Source of the DNA: a virus
Length of the DNA: 24,298 nucleotides
Strand: one strand, 5' to 3'
IMG/VR virus record: IMGVR_UViG_3300037585_000165
Span: 1 to 24,298 of that record
How positions within the stretch are numbered: the first letter of the stretch is position 1; the number at the start of each line of letters is the position of its first letter. Below the pieces are notes generated by a model. It had not been told where the DNA came from and did not search any database. It was given only the letters and a program-made list of their open reading frames with translations. Shown here piece by piece: positions 7,472 to 13,681 of the stretch. The translations under genes and the position numbers were made by a program.

Positions 7472-7853
7472 ATATTCTTTTTATTCCATCAAAAGCTGAC
7501 GAGATACAAGAGCCGCAATTAGTTGATGGACTGTAGTTAGTATTAAAAATCGTGTTGTAAGTTTCTATCATTCTTTTTTTAGCTGCTTGATCTTTTGCTC
7601 TTCCTGTCTTTAAGTCACCCCACATATCTAAAACCTCATCTATTAAATGTTGCGGCAACTCTTTTGAAGGCTCAAGCTCTGTAGTTTTATCCCAATACTT
7701 CTGAGGACAAGCCAAAGGTGCAAGTCGTGCTTTTATTTTCATAAAACATAGACATACTTTACATTGCCCTAAAGTCTTTGAATAGTAAACACAAGACTTG
7801 CAGATTGCAATACGTTCTTCATATATTTTGTCAGGTACAAAAAACTTATTCAT
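7452..7853 (-). CDS. Cys-rich putative metal-binding phage protein
   Basis: A 133-residue protein with an N-terminal cysteine cluster: C18-x2-C21, then C31-x2-C34-x-C36, then C49 in LACPQKYW. The phrase CFMKIKARLA lies between. A second pair C113/C116 (NCGSC) lies near the C-terminus, before a helical end. The spacing suggests one or two structural zinc sites. Proteins with this N-terminal pattern recur in marine and flavobacterial phages as uncharacterised genes. It directly follows, and overlaps by eight bases, the sigma-like factor, so a role in transcription control is possible but not shown. Confidence 0.65.
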   Translation of the reverse strand: MNKFFVPDKIYEERIAICKSCVYYSKTLGQCKVCLCFMKIKARLAPLACPQKYWDKTTELEPSKELPQHLIDEVLDMWGDLKTGRAKDQAAKKRMIETYNTIFNTNYSPSTNCGSCISSAFDGIKRIYEQYKK

Positions 7854-8391
7854 TCAATTTCTTTTTTAATATATTCCGAACCTTATCTATTGTAGTAAAA
7901 AGACTGTTACGACTTATGCTAGTCTTTTCAGCTAGACTGTCAAGAGTATTCCCTTCATAATAGTACAACTCAAAAACCTTCTTATCATACCAAGTGACTG
8001 ACTCCAAAGCCTCATCAATTTCTTGTAACTTAGTCCATTGCCATTTATCTACTTTACCTTCAGGAATATTGTAAATGCTTTTATGGTCACCCATAGTAGT
8101 ATTTGTTTCGTAATAGTCCTGAACAGTATTGTAATATTTTTTGTACTTATAATAAAATGCGCTTCTTGTACTTGTCAAAGAACGTCTAAGAGCTACAGCT
8201 CCATACTTTGTTATTCCTTCTATTCCATCTTTGTCATAAATTTTCTTGAGAGTTTCAGGATTCATCTGTAAAAAATACAACATAAGTTCCTGAACAGCGT
8301 TATCAATTTGGTTCTTATCTGTTGAAAGTCCATATGCCATAGTTCTAAATTTATCAGATAGCTTTGCTATTTCTGCATATATCTCAGTCAT
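7846..8391 (-). CDS. Sigma-70-family-like (ECF-type) factor
   Basis: A 181-residue protein with the two-domain layout of small sigma factors. The N-terminal half (residues about 5-75) is helical and resembles region 2 (KFRTMAYGLSTDKNQIDNAVQELMLYFL read in two parts). The C-terminal half (about 125-178) is region-4-like: a helix FELYYYEGN, then TLDSLAEKTSISRNSLFTTI, the helix-turn-helix that would contact a -35 element. It could direct host RNA polymerase to phage late promoters. The repeated AT-rich box before several late genes is a candidate target. Region 2 is weak, so a DNA-binding regulator without sigma activity cannot be excluded. Confidence 0.65.
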   Translation of the reverse strand: MTEIYAEIAKLSDKFRTMAYGLSTDKNQIDNAVQELMLYFLQMNPETLKKIYDKDGIEGITKYGAVALRRSLTSTRSAFYYKYKKYYNTVQDYYETNTTMGDHKSIYNIPEGKVDKWQWTKLQEIDEALESVTWYDKKVFELYYYEGNTLDSLAEKTSISRNSLFTTIDKVRNILKKKLNE

Positions 8392-8746
8392 CTTGAGGAT
8401 CTATTCTGTCAATCTTGTCTACTGTTTCTTGTAGTAATTCATCTAAAACCACTTTATATGCTCTGAGGATTGCTCTGTTTTTTTTAGTTTCTAGGGCTGC
8501 AAAATATCCATTAGTGGCAACTGAAACATTGATAGGAATTATCATTAACCAATCAAAAAAATTATGCTCTTTAGTTCCTGTTCCATAAGAATTGTGATAC
8601 TCCAATATCAAGTCAAGTACTTCTAAATAATTTTGGTGTCTTGTCTTTGAGCTTGTTTCTTTTACAAACTCTTCACACATTAATAAGTAAGTTTCTATGG
8701 CTTGTCGGTGTTCTTGATTTGCATAGATTGGTTTTCGCATACGCAA
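8384..8746 (-). CDS. Unknown phage protein, 120 residues
   Basis: The protein is mostly helical, with a conserved-looking centre NSYGTGTKEHNFFDWL and a following hydrophobic stretch MIIPINVSVA that is too short and broken for a clear membrane helix. The C-terminal half is acidic and helical (DELLQETVDKIDRID). No family is recognised. Its end overlaps the start of the sigma-like gene by eight bases. Confidence 0.6.
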   Translation of the reverse strand: MRMRKPIYANQEHRQAIETYLLMCEEFVKETSSKTRHQNYLEVLDLILEYHNSYGTGTKEHNFFDWLMIIPINVSVATNGYFAALETKKNRAILRAYKVVLDELLQETVDKIDRIDPQDD

Positions 8747-8761
8747 ACTTAACAGAAAAGT

Positions 8762-9169
8762 TTACTCAATTCCTTTATCTTTTTTTATGTTTTCAACAAG
8801 GTTTTTGTAATAACTGATTTTATCCTCATAATCTAATCTAGTAAACTTGACTATTGACTTAGATAATAATTGTAGTTCTTCTGCTTTTCCTTCACCATAT
8901 TTTGAGTCTAAATATAATGCAAATTTATACTGTTCACCTGCACGAAACATATTACAAGCTACACATTGAGGTTGGCAATTCTCTTCGTCAAATCTTGTAG
9001 CTAGAAAACTTCTTGATTGGAAATGTCCACATTGCATTCCTTTTTTGTAATACTTTACAGAGCCACAAGTGAAGCATTGGCAAAGTCCTTCATCTGTCGC
9101 ATCTCTTAGCCTTATGTAAAGACTGAACCATTTGTCTAGATGCTTTTTTAATTTAGATATTGTCTTCAA
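8762..9169 (-). CDS. ninG: NinG-like recombination protein (Rap family)
   Basis: A 135-residue protein with the zinc-binding pattern of lambda NinG/Rap: C32-x2-C35 (CFTCG), MQCGHFQSR with C47 and H49, and CQPQCVACN with C69/C72. N-terminal helices read WFSLYIRLRD. NinG-type proteins process recombination intermediates and resemble HNH nucleases. It lies next to a nuclease-like gene and downstream of replication genes, matching the lambda arrangement of recombination accessories. It overlaps the upstream gene by 17 bases. Confidence 0.85.
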   Translation of the reverse strand: MKTISKLKKHLDKWFSLYIRLRDATDEGLCQCFTCGSVKYYKKGMQCGHFQSRSFLATRFDEENCQPQCVACNMFRAGEQYKFALYLDSKYGEGKAEELQLLSKSIVKFTRLDYEDKISYYKNLVENIKKDKGIE

Positions 9170-9578
9170 TTTTAATCAGGTTTCTTTTGTCAATTTTTAC
9201 CATTAGTTCAATATCGTGTGTGCTTCCTTTTCTTTTCTTGCGACCACCAAAATAAAATTCACCATTAAGATTTTCAATTCTTTGATAAGCTATGTAGTCA
9301 TTAAATGCCCATATTATAGCTACAGGTTTTTTATGTTTTATTTGTTCTGCCTGACAGTCTACTAGCTTTCTCATTGATACAACTACATAGTCTTTATCAT
9401 CATAATTACTATGGACTCCTTTGACTTCAGCTAGTCCAACAAGTTTAGTATTTTTTCTAAGAAATGAATCAATAGCAGCAAAGTCATTATTCTCTGTAAA
9501 AGTCATTCCAAAATTCTTGCAAAATATTTCTAAAGCATTTGTTTGTCTTTTCCTATTTTCTGACTTTTCAAATTTCAC
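9153..9578 (-). CDS. Putative PD-(D/E)XK nuclease
   Basis: A 141-residue basic protein with GTG as start codon at 9578-9576 (the first residue is still Met). The segment around D37, followed by a beta strand ending in GLAEVKG with E51 and K53, fits the D...ExK core of PD-(D/E)XK nucleases such as resolvase-like or VRR-type enzymes. The C-terminal half is beta-rich and basic (GGRKKRKGS). Its neighbours are NinG-like and replication genes, so a role in branch resolution or DNA end processing is plausible. The GTG overlaps the stop of the 38-residue ORF upstream as GTGA. Family placement is tentative. Confidence 0.55.
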   Translation of the reverse strand: MKFEKSENRKRQTNALEIFCKNFGMTFTENNDFAAIDSFLRKNTKLVGLAEVKGVHSNYDDKDYVVVSMRKLVDCQAEQIKHKKPVAIIWAFNDYIAYQRIENLNGEFYFGGRKKRKGSTHDIELMVKIDKRNLIKIEDNI

Positions 9579-9691
9579 TTTTTCTTTCTTCTGTCATTTG
9601 GTACATAACTTTTTAATTGATCAAATCCAAACATCATTTTAAATGAGCTGCACTTATCAGGGTTGTAAAGTTTTTCTTTTTTCTTTTTCAT
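9575..9691 (-). CDS. Very small basic protein, 38 residues
   Basis: ATG at 9691-9689 overlaps the upstream stop as ATGA, and the TGA stop at 9577-9575 overlaps the next start as GTGA. The product begins with a Lys run, has YNPDKCSSFKMMFGFDQL in the middle and ends in RRKKK. The two exact four-base overlaps and the absence of any other gene in this gap make it likely to be translated. No function is recognised; its charge suggests nucleic-acid binding. Confidence 0.6.
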   Translation of the reverse strand: MKKKKEKLYNPDKCSSFKMMFGFDQLKSYVPNDRRKKK

Positions 9692-10050
9692 TTAAGTAGC
9701 TTAATTGGTTCTTGATAATAAGGTACATTCTTTTGCTTTAATGTATGGGTTTGATAATAAGCATCATCTATCACTTTCTTATGAGCATAAGTCCACTTGT
9801 AAAAAGTTCTGATATTTAAAAAAGGTTCGTCTTTTCCAAATCTTACACCAAGTCTGAAGGCATCTTGTATTTGATTAAAAGTCATTTTACCAAATCGTTT
9901 CTCTTGGATTAAATCTGTCGCAAAGATCTTACTTAGACTAGCTAGAGTTTTTGCGTCAGTTCTGTGTCCTATCTCAATTGAAGTTAATGATACTAAGTCT
10001 AAGACTTTTTGTGTAAGCTCTTGAAGGTTTTCTTGTTTTAATGGTTTCAT
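9688..10050 (-). CDS. Unknown protein next to replication genes, possibly helicase-loader-like
   Basis: A 120-residue helical, basic protein with a core reading KTLASLSKIFATDLI and then FNQIQDAFRLGVRFG and IRTFYKWTYAHKKVID. No ATPase motif is present. It directly follows the winged-helix replication protein with a four-base overlap, so it may act with it, for example in loading a host helicase. This is positional inference only. Confidence 0.55.
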   Translation of the reverse strand: MKPLKQENLQELTQKVLDLVSLTSIEIGHRTDAKTLASLSKIFATDLIQEKRFGKMTFNQIQDAFRLGVRFGKDEPFLNIRTFYKWTYAHKKVIDDAYYQTHTLKQKNVPYYQEPIKLLK

Positions 10051-10664
10051 AATAATTTTTTAGCTTGTTCATACTGACTTAATTGTGCGTCTAATTTACT
10101 CATTTTTTGCTTCTTGTAACTTCTTGTCTCCCAAGTTCTTACAGCCGCTCTCCAATCCTTCATTTTATTTTTACCTACCTTCCAACCTTTTGATTCATAA
10201 AAATCATAAAAAGCAAAAGCATCTATTTTATTTTTCCTTTCTGAACAATAAAAATCTATCTGCTCAACTGTTGGCTTTTTAAAATATTTATTGTTTATTT
10301 TTATTTCTTTATTCTTATTAATAGTTGTGAAGTTACTTGACTTTAAGTTGTTAAGAAAATGAACAACTAGTTCTTCATTAATTTTAAAGTATTGTTTTGC
10401 AGGTATTCCCATACGCTTAACTTCTATCAGTTGGTGCTTTTTAAGCTCTTTGATAGACTTTCTCTGCTGATAGGGTGTAAGAGTAGTATCGGCTTGTATA
10501 TTAGCCTCAGTATTAAAAAACCAACCATCAGTCATTCCGTTAGATATGAAGTATTCTTCTTTTGAAATTAGATCCGCAAGTAATATTGCGGCTTTTAATC
10601 CTATTTGCCTTGCCAATTCCTTATTTAGCACTATGAAAGCTGTACTACTGAGAAGGTGTTTCAT
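10047..10664 (-). CDS. Winged-helix replication initiation/organizer-like protein
   Basis: A 205-residue protein. The N-terminal 95 or so residues look like the winged-helix domain of phage replication initiators: LLADLISKEEYF, then DGWFFNTEANIQADTTLTP and a recognition helix YQQRKSIKELKKHQLIEV. A low-complexity Asn/Lys linker (about 110-128) leads to a short C-terminal domain with FYDFYESKGWKVGKNKMKDW, a pattern common in phage replisome-organizer proteins. It likely binds the phage origin and recruits replication proteins. It overlaps the DnaA-like gene upstream and the next gene by four bases each. Confidence 0.7.
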   Translation of the reverse strand: MKHLLSSTAFIVLNKELARQIGLKAAILLADLISKEEYFISNGMTDGWFFNTEANIQADTTLTPYQQRKSIKELKKHQLIEVKRMGIPAKQYFKINEELVVHFLNNLKSSNFTTINKNKEIKINNKYFKKPTVEQIDFYCSERKNKIDAFAFYDFYESKGWKVGKNKMKDWRAAVRTWETRSYKKQKMSKLDAQLSQYEQAKKLL

Positions 10665-11170
10665 ATAATCCTGAGTTCGTATTGATAATTTTTGAGGGCT
10701 AATTTAATATTTTCTAATTGATTTGAGAAATCAAGGTAAGAAGTTATTATGATACATACAGCTTTTCCACTTTTTACTTCTATAAATACTTGGCTTTTTG
10801 CATTTTCTTTTACGCCTTTTTTTAATAGATGAGCTTTTAAAAAATCATCATCTATAAAAGATTTCTTTGATGTTTCTAAGTTTTTGTAGGCTATATAAAC
10901 TTTGTTAAAAGCATTCCTGTATTGTACCCAAGTAGCATAATTATGTCTATGCTTTTTCTCGTAGTGATAGATCAGAGTTCTATGCCTGTCTAATACTTCA
11001 GCAATTATATCACGCTTTGTATGGTCTTCCATTCTACTTATAACACTAGCAATAGATCTACCTATGTTCAAATTCTGCTTCCTGCTTTTTAAGGCTAAAG
11101 AGTCTTTAGGCAACCCCAAAACTCTCGTAGTGAGGTCGCATAAATTTATAAAGGTTTCTTGCTCTATCAT
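10661..11170 (-). CDS. DnaA domain IV-like DNA-binding protein
   Basis: A 169-residue protein whose N-terminal 75 residues resemble the C-terminal DNA-binding domain of DnaA. It has the sequence RVLGLPKDSLALKSRKQ (16-32), then an IGRSIASVISR helix (36-46), and DRHRTLIYHYEKKH (61-74). The last matches the position of the DnaA signature helix that reads the DnaA box. There is no AAA+ domain. The C-terminal half is unrelated and of unknown fold. It sits between the SSB and the winged-helix protein, so it may help mark or open the phage origin. The resemblance is visible in motif order but needs a profile comparison. Confidence 0.6.
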   Translation of the reverse strand: MIEQETFINLCDLTTRVLGLPKDSLALKSRKQNLNIGRSIASVISRMEDHTKRDIIAEVLDRHRTLIYHYEKKHRHNYATWVQYRNAFNKVYIAYKNLETSKKSFIDDDFLKAHLLKKGVKENAKSQVFIEVKSGKAVCIIITSYLDFSNQLENIKLALKNYQYELRII

Positions 11171-11487
11171 TAGAAAGGTAAATCTGATTCATCTTTACTA
11201 GCTACTGTTTCTTCACCTATCTTAGCTATGAACCAACCATCTATATTATGATAATACTTTCCATTGTATTCTCTTGAAGATAAGTTGATTGAAACATTAA
11301 CTTCTGCGCCTTCCTGAAGATCTCTAATGCTCTTGACCTTATCACCAAAGAAACTGACTACAACTTCTTTATTGTATTCTGTTCCTGCTTGTTCTATCAA
11401 GATTGATTGTTTTTCCCAAGACTTTCCTGACTTAGATGTTCCTGTTTCTCTGTCTAATTTTTTTACTAATTTGCCTATTATTTGCAT
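11170..11487 (-). CDS. ssb: Single-stranded DNA-binding protein, DUF3127-like OB fold
   Basis: A 105-residue protein with the layout of DUF3127 proteins, a Bacteroidota OB-fold group. It opens with an IIGKLVKKLDRETG strand, followed by SWEKQSILIEQ, a VSFFGDKV strand and a SSREYNGKYYHNIDGW segment. It ends in the acidic DESDLPF tail typical of single-stranded DNA-binding proteins, which recruits partner proteins. It would protect single-stranded phage DNA in replication and recombination. Its neighbours are a possible recombination protein upstream and DnaA-like and replication genes downstream. Confidence 0.8.
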   Translation of the reverse strand: MQIIGKLVKKLDRETGTSKSGKSWEKQSILIEQAGTEYNKEVVVSFFGDKVKSIRDLQEGAEVNVSINLSSREYNGKYYHNIDGWFIAKIGEETVASKDESDLPF

Positions 11488-11504
11488 ATCTATTTATTTA
11501 TTAA

Positions 11505-11906
11505 TTAATATTTTTTTTTAAAATCTTCTGCTTCATCTTCACCAAAAACTCCTAGTTCGTAAAATCCTGTTAGCTTCAGAACTGCTCTTGACATTGCTCT
11601 TTTCTCTGCCATTTCCATAACATACCAAGTGTTAGTGTTTCCATCTTGATATCCTTTTCCTTTTAAAGCTGAACCAAAAGTTTGGATTGTAACTTCATTA
11701 GATCCTCTTAACATATTTGCATATGCCTTTACAACGCAAAAGTCTTTTTCGCATTTTATGACTTCATAGTCAATACTTATTCCTTCTATGGCTTGGATTT
11801 TATCAATACCACTTCTTGTGATAATGATATAATGTTGATGTTTAAAGACATCATCTTTGGTAAGGTTGTATCTTTCATACTTTTCCTTTAATACTTCTGT
11901 TTTCAT
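11505..11906 (-). CDS. Conserved phage protein, possible single-strand annealing/recombination factor
   Basis: A 133-residue protein with phrases YIIITRSGIDKIQAIEG, VVKAYANM and NTWYVMEMAEKRAMSRAV, ending in the acidic GVFGEDEAED. The segment in which a tryptophan/tyrosine strand precedes an AEKRAxSRAVLK helix resembles the core of Sak/Erf-type annealing proteins, but it is shorter than most. It lies directly before the SSB gene, as annealing proteins commonly do. The family resemblance is by eye and therefore tentative. Confidence 0.45.
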   Translation of the reverse strand: MKTEVLKEKYERYNLTKDDVFKHQHYIIITRSGIDKIQAIEGISIDYEVIKCEKDFCVVKAYANMLRGSNEVTIQTFGSALKGKGYQDGNTNTWYVMEMAEKRAMSRAVLKLTGFYELGVFGEDEAEDFKKKY

Positions 11907-11949
11907 ATCTGTTTAATTTAGTTAATAATTGTGTGTAAAGATAAGATTT

Positions 11950-12153
11950 TTATTTGGATCTTATATGTTTTATGACTTGTTTTTTGATATATTTTAGCTG
12001 CTCTGTATCAATCCAATTTAGAAAGTCGTAAGCATCAAATACTACCTGAAAGTCTTTTCCATATTCGTCTGTTCCTCTAAGGTATAATTCGCCATCACAG
12101 CATTGAAAGGTGTTCAGGTTATTCATAGCCTTGTGTATCAATTCGTTTTCCAT
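11950..12153 (-). CDS. Unknown small protein, 67 residues
   Basis: An early-region protein with a central beta-like segment LYLRGTDEYGKDFQVVFDAYDFLNW and a basic C-terminus. It shares a one-base stop/start overlap with the upstream 111-residue gene. No family is recognised. The gap to the next gene downstream (11907-11949) is AT-rich and shows no TAnnTTTG promoter. Confidence 0.55.
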   Translation of the reverse strand: MENELIHKAMNNLNTFQCCDGELYLRGTDEYGKDFQVVFDAYDFLNWIDTEQLKYIKKQVIKHIRSK

Positions 12154-12488
12154 TAGTTTATGTTTAAAATTAAAGCTCCTTTTTTCTGATTATACATTTC
12201 TTCATATTGCCTGAGCTTTTTAGCAATAATGATATTCTGTTTTTCGTTATAATGAAATGAGCCTTTTTTTTCTACTTCATAAGTGTAGCACTCATCAAGA
12301 TTTAATTCTGTTCTGTTAATGTATTCATCTAAGGCTCTATTGATTTCTGTTGGAGTTCCAAAGATCCTAATAGCTGTAGCTATTTCTTGGACATCGTGGT
12401 CAAAAGATAGGTTGTGGCTTTGCCATTTTGATACTGTAGTGTATCTGCCATTTGGATAAAAATAGTAATCTTCGCATTTTAGTTTCAT
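12153..12488 (-). CDS. Unknown early protein, 111 residues
   Basis: The protein begins MKLKCEDYYFYPNGRY and continues with a helical middle (EIATAIRIFG, INRALDEYINR) and a Lys-rich end. Aromatic residues are concentrated in the first 30 positions. No motif is recognised. It belongs to the cluster of small early genes after the 13111-13136 terminator. Confidence 0.55.
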   Translation of the reverse strand: MKLKCEDYYFYPNGRYTTVSKWQSHNLSFDHDVQEIATAIRIFGTPTEINRALDEYINRTELNLDECYTYEVEKKGSFHYNEKQNIIIAKKLRQYEEMYNQKKGALILNIN

Positions 12489-12491
12489 AAT

Positions 12492-12734
12492 TTAATAGTT
12501 TAGTTGTATATGTAAAAGGATTGAGGCGATAGTAAGCAGAGTAAGTGAAGTGTATAAGACCCAAGATGGTATTATATCTATGAGCCTTTTTTCTGTATTT
12601 TCTATCGTGTATTTTTTGTAATCGTTTTTGAATACAAAGGTTGCTAGTTCTTGAGCATTCATAAACTGAACTGACTTAGTTAGCTTATGAGTGACCTTAT
12701 AGTCTGCTCCTGTTGTAATGTTTAAGTTTTTCAT
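12492..12734 (-). CDS. Small single-pass membrane protein, 80 residues
   Basis: The N-terminal 50 residues are soluble and basic. Residues about 55-77 form a clear hydrophobic helix (SWVLYTSLTLLTIASILLHI), giving a tail-anchored topology. Early phage membrane proteins of this size often interfere with superinfection or host envelope functions, but nothing here shows which. Confidence 0.5.
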   Translation of the reverse strand: MKNLNITTGADYKVTHKLTKSVQFMNAQELATFVFKNDYKKYTIENTEKRLIDIIPSWVLYTSLTLLTIASILLHIQLNY

Positions 12735-12763
12735 ATTTTTTGATGTTAAAGTTAATATTTTTT

Positions 12764-13072
12764 TTAGAAGTTCTGAATTATGAAGCTATCTTTTCCTACA
12801 GGTATTGTATGAGTGTAGTCGTGTAGTCCATCTATATCTACTATGTCTTGATATTCTTTACAGGTGTAGTTAGACTTAAATTCATCTAGATCTTCGTACT
12901 CTGTGTATTCGCAACATAAAGCTATAGGATCAAATTCTAATTCGTGTCCTGTGTCCTGTTCGTATTGCTCTAAGTCTTCAAATAGTGCTTGTAGTCCTAC
13001 TCTGCTAAAGCTATTTGGTCTGTTAATTTCAAACCATCTTTTAAATTCGTACTCGTTGACATTTGTTTTCAT
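12764..13072 (-). CDS. Conserved acidic early protein of unknown function, 102 residues
   Basis: The protein is strongly acidic. A motif-like stretch FSRVGLQALFEDLEQYE (22-38) is followed by TGHELEFDPIALCCEYTEY (41-59), and the protein ends in a hydrophobic SFIIQNF. I recall proteins with this order (ALF...LE, then FDxIALCCEYxEY) in many phages of different hosts, always uncharacterised. It is the first gene after the intrinsic terminator at 13111-13136, so its expression may depend on read-through or antitermination. Confidence 0.6.
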   Translation of the reverse strand: MKTNVNEYEFKRWFEINRPNSFSRVGLQALFEDLEQYEQDTGHELEFDPIALCCEYTEYEDLDEFKSNYTCKEYQDIVDIDGLHDYTHTIPVGKDSFIIQNF

Positions 13073-13110
13073 TTTCTTTTTTTTTAAATTAATACTATTT
13101 TATTTACTAC

Positions 13111-13136
13111 AAAAAAAAACCCTAAAAATTAGGGCT
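13111..13136 (-). terminator. Intrinsic terminator after the 51-codon leader gene
   Basis: The minus strand reads CCCTAA-TTT-TTAGGG followed by nine T (13119-13111). This gives a six-base-pair stem with a three-base loop and an excellent T tract. It ends the transcript that begins at the promoter near 13459, only about 340 bases downstream, before the remaining early genes. Confidence 0.75.
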
Positions 13137-13143
13137 TTTATTT

Positions 13144-13299
13144 TTAAGCTACTAAGAAATCTTCTGCAGTTTCTCCTGTAGGCTTTCCATCTATGAGGAT
13201 TCTTATACTAGGACAGATACCTGAGGTTAGGATATAATCTACTAATTCTCCTATACTACTAAAAGATTCCTTACTTCCTTCTAAACTATACTTTTTCAT
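13144..13299 (-). CDS. Short early/leader protein, 51 residues
   Basis: ATG at 13299-13297, stop at 13146-13144. The product begins MKKYSLEGSKESF and contains ILIDGKPTGETAEDFLVA at the end, a soluble acidic protein. It is the only gene between the Bacteroidota-type promoter (13459-13466) and the terminator (13111-13136), so a short monocistronic transcript is expected. No family is recognised. The long structured 5' leader suggests that it, or read-through past it, is regulated. Confidence 0.6.
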   Translation of the reverse strand: MKKYSLEGSKESFSSIGELVDYILTSGICPSIRILIDGKPTGETAEDFLVA

Positions 13300-13452
13300 T
13301 TTGAATATTTTTAAATTTTAGCTCCTTTTGAGTGGTGGCTTTTACTCTATTAGGGTAAGAGAGTTGCCTGTCACTAGATAAGATTGACCTTGCTTAGTTT
13401 AAAATGGAGGCTTTCGCTCCTGAGGTTTCTGATACTATTTCTTCCCTCTCTT
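13300..13452 (-). promoter_or_regulatory. Structured 5' leader of the early transcript
   Basis: From the predicted start near 13452 to the ATG at 13299, about 150 untranslated bases contain two clear secondary structures. One is a hairpin with GGAG/CTCC arms and a GAAA-type loop (13406-13420). The other is a nested stem in which 13331-13334 pairs with 13372-13375, 13337-13339 with 13366-13368, and 13344-13348 with 13360-13364. A second GGAGC copy near 13321-13325 could compete for pairing with the first hairpin. This may be a riboregulator or attenuator; no known riboswitch class is recognised. Confidence 0.45.
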
Positions 13453-13458
13453 GTAGTA

Positions 13459-13466
13459 CAAAGATA
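13459..13466 (-). promoter_or_regulatory. Bacteroidota-type promoter -7 element TATCTTTG
   Basis: The minus strand reads TATATCTTTGTACTAC in the largest non-coding segment of the window, matching the Bacteroidota primary sigma consensus TAnnTTTG. The upstream -33 element (TTTG consensus, about 20 bases farther, near 13487-13490) is poor. Direction, location before the early genes and the AT-rich upstream sequence support a real early promoter. Confidence 0.6.
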
Positions 13467-13681
13467 TAACAAATAAAGTTATTAACCTAATTTTTAACTA
13501 AGTATTTAACAAATAATAGAAAGTGCTAGATACAGCAACTTTAAGTGCTGTCTAGTATGTTACTATTAAAAAGGTCTGAAAGTGCCTAAAAAGGCTCAAG
13601 GGTGCTATAAATTAAGCAGTATAATGCCTAATATTAAAAGCATATATATTAGAAAGATTTTTATGGTTGGATTTTCTTCCA
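13467..13681. repeat. Non-coding segment with hairpin and AAGTGC repeats (possible origin/operator)
   Basis: No gene is seen here. It contains an inverted repeat at 13526-13555, with arms CTAGA(TA)CAGCA and TGCTGTCTAG, a 10-base-pair stem with a two-base bulge. AAGTGC repeats occur at 13521 and 13543 and, followed by CTAAAA, near 13581; a related GGTGCTA lies near 13601. A small palindrome GCCTAAAAAGGC lies at 13585-13596. Position between late and early blocks, near replication genes, fits an origin or an operator region. There is no strong T tract to mark a terminator for the phosphoesterase gene. Confidence 0.4.
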
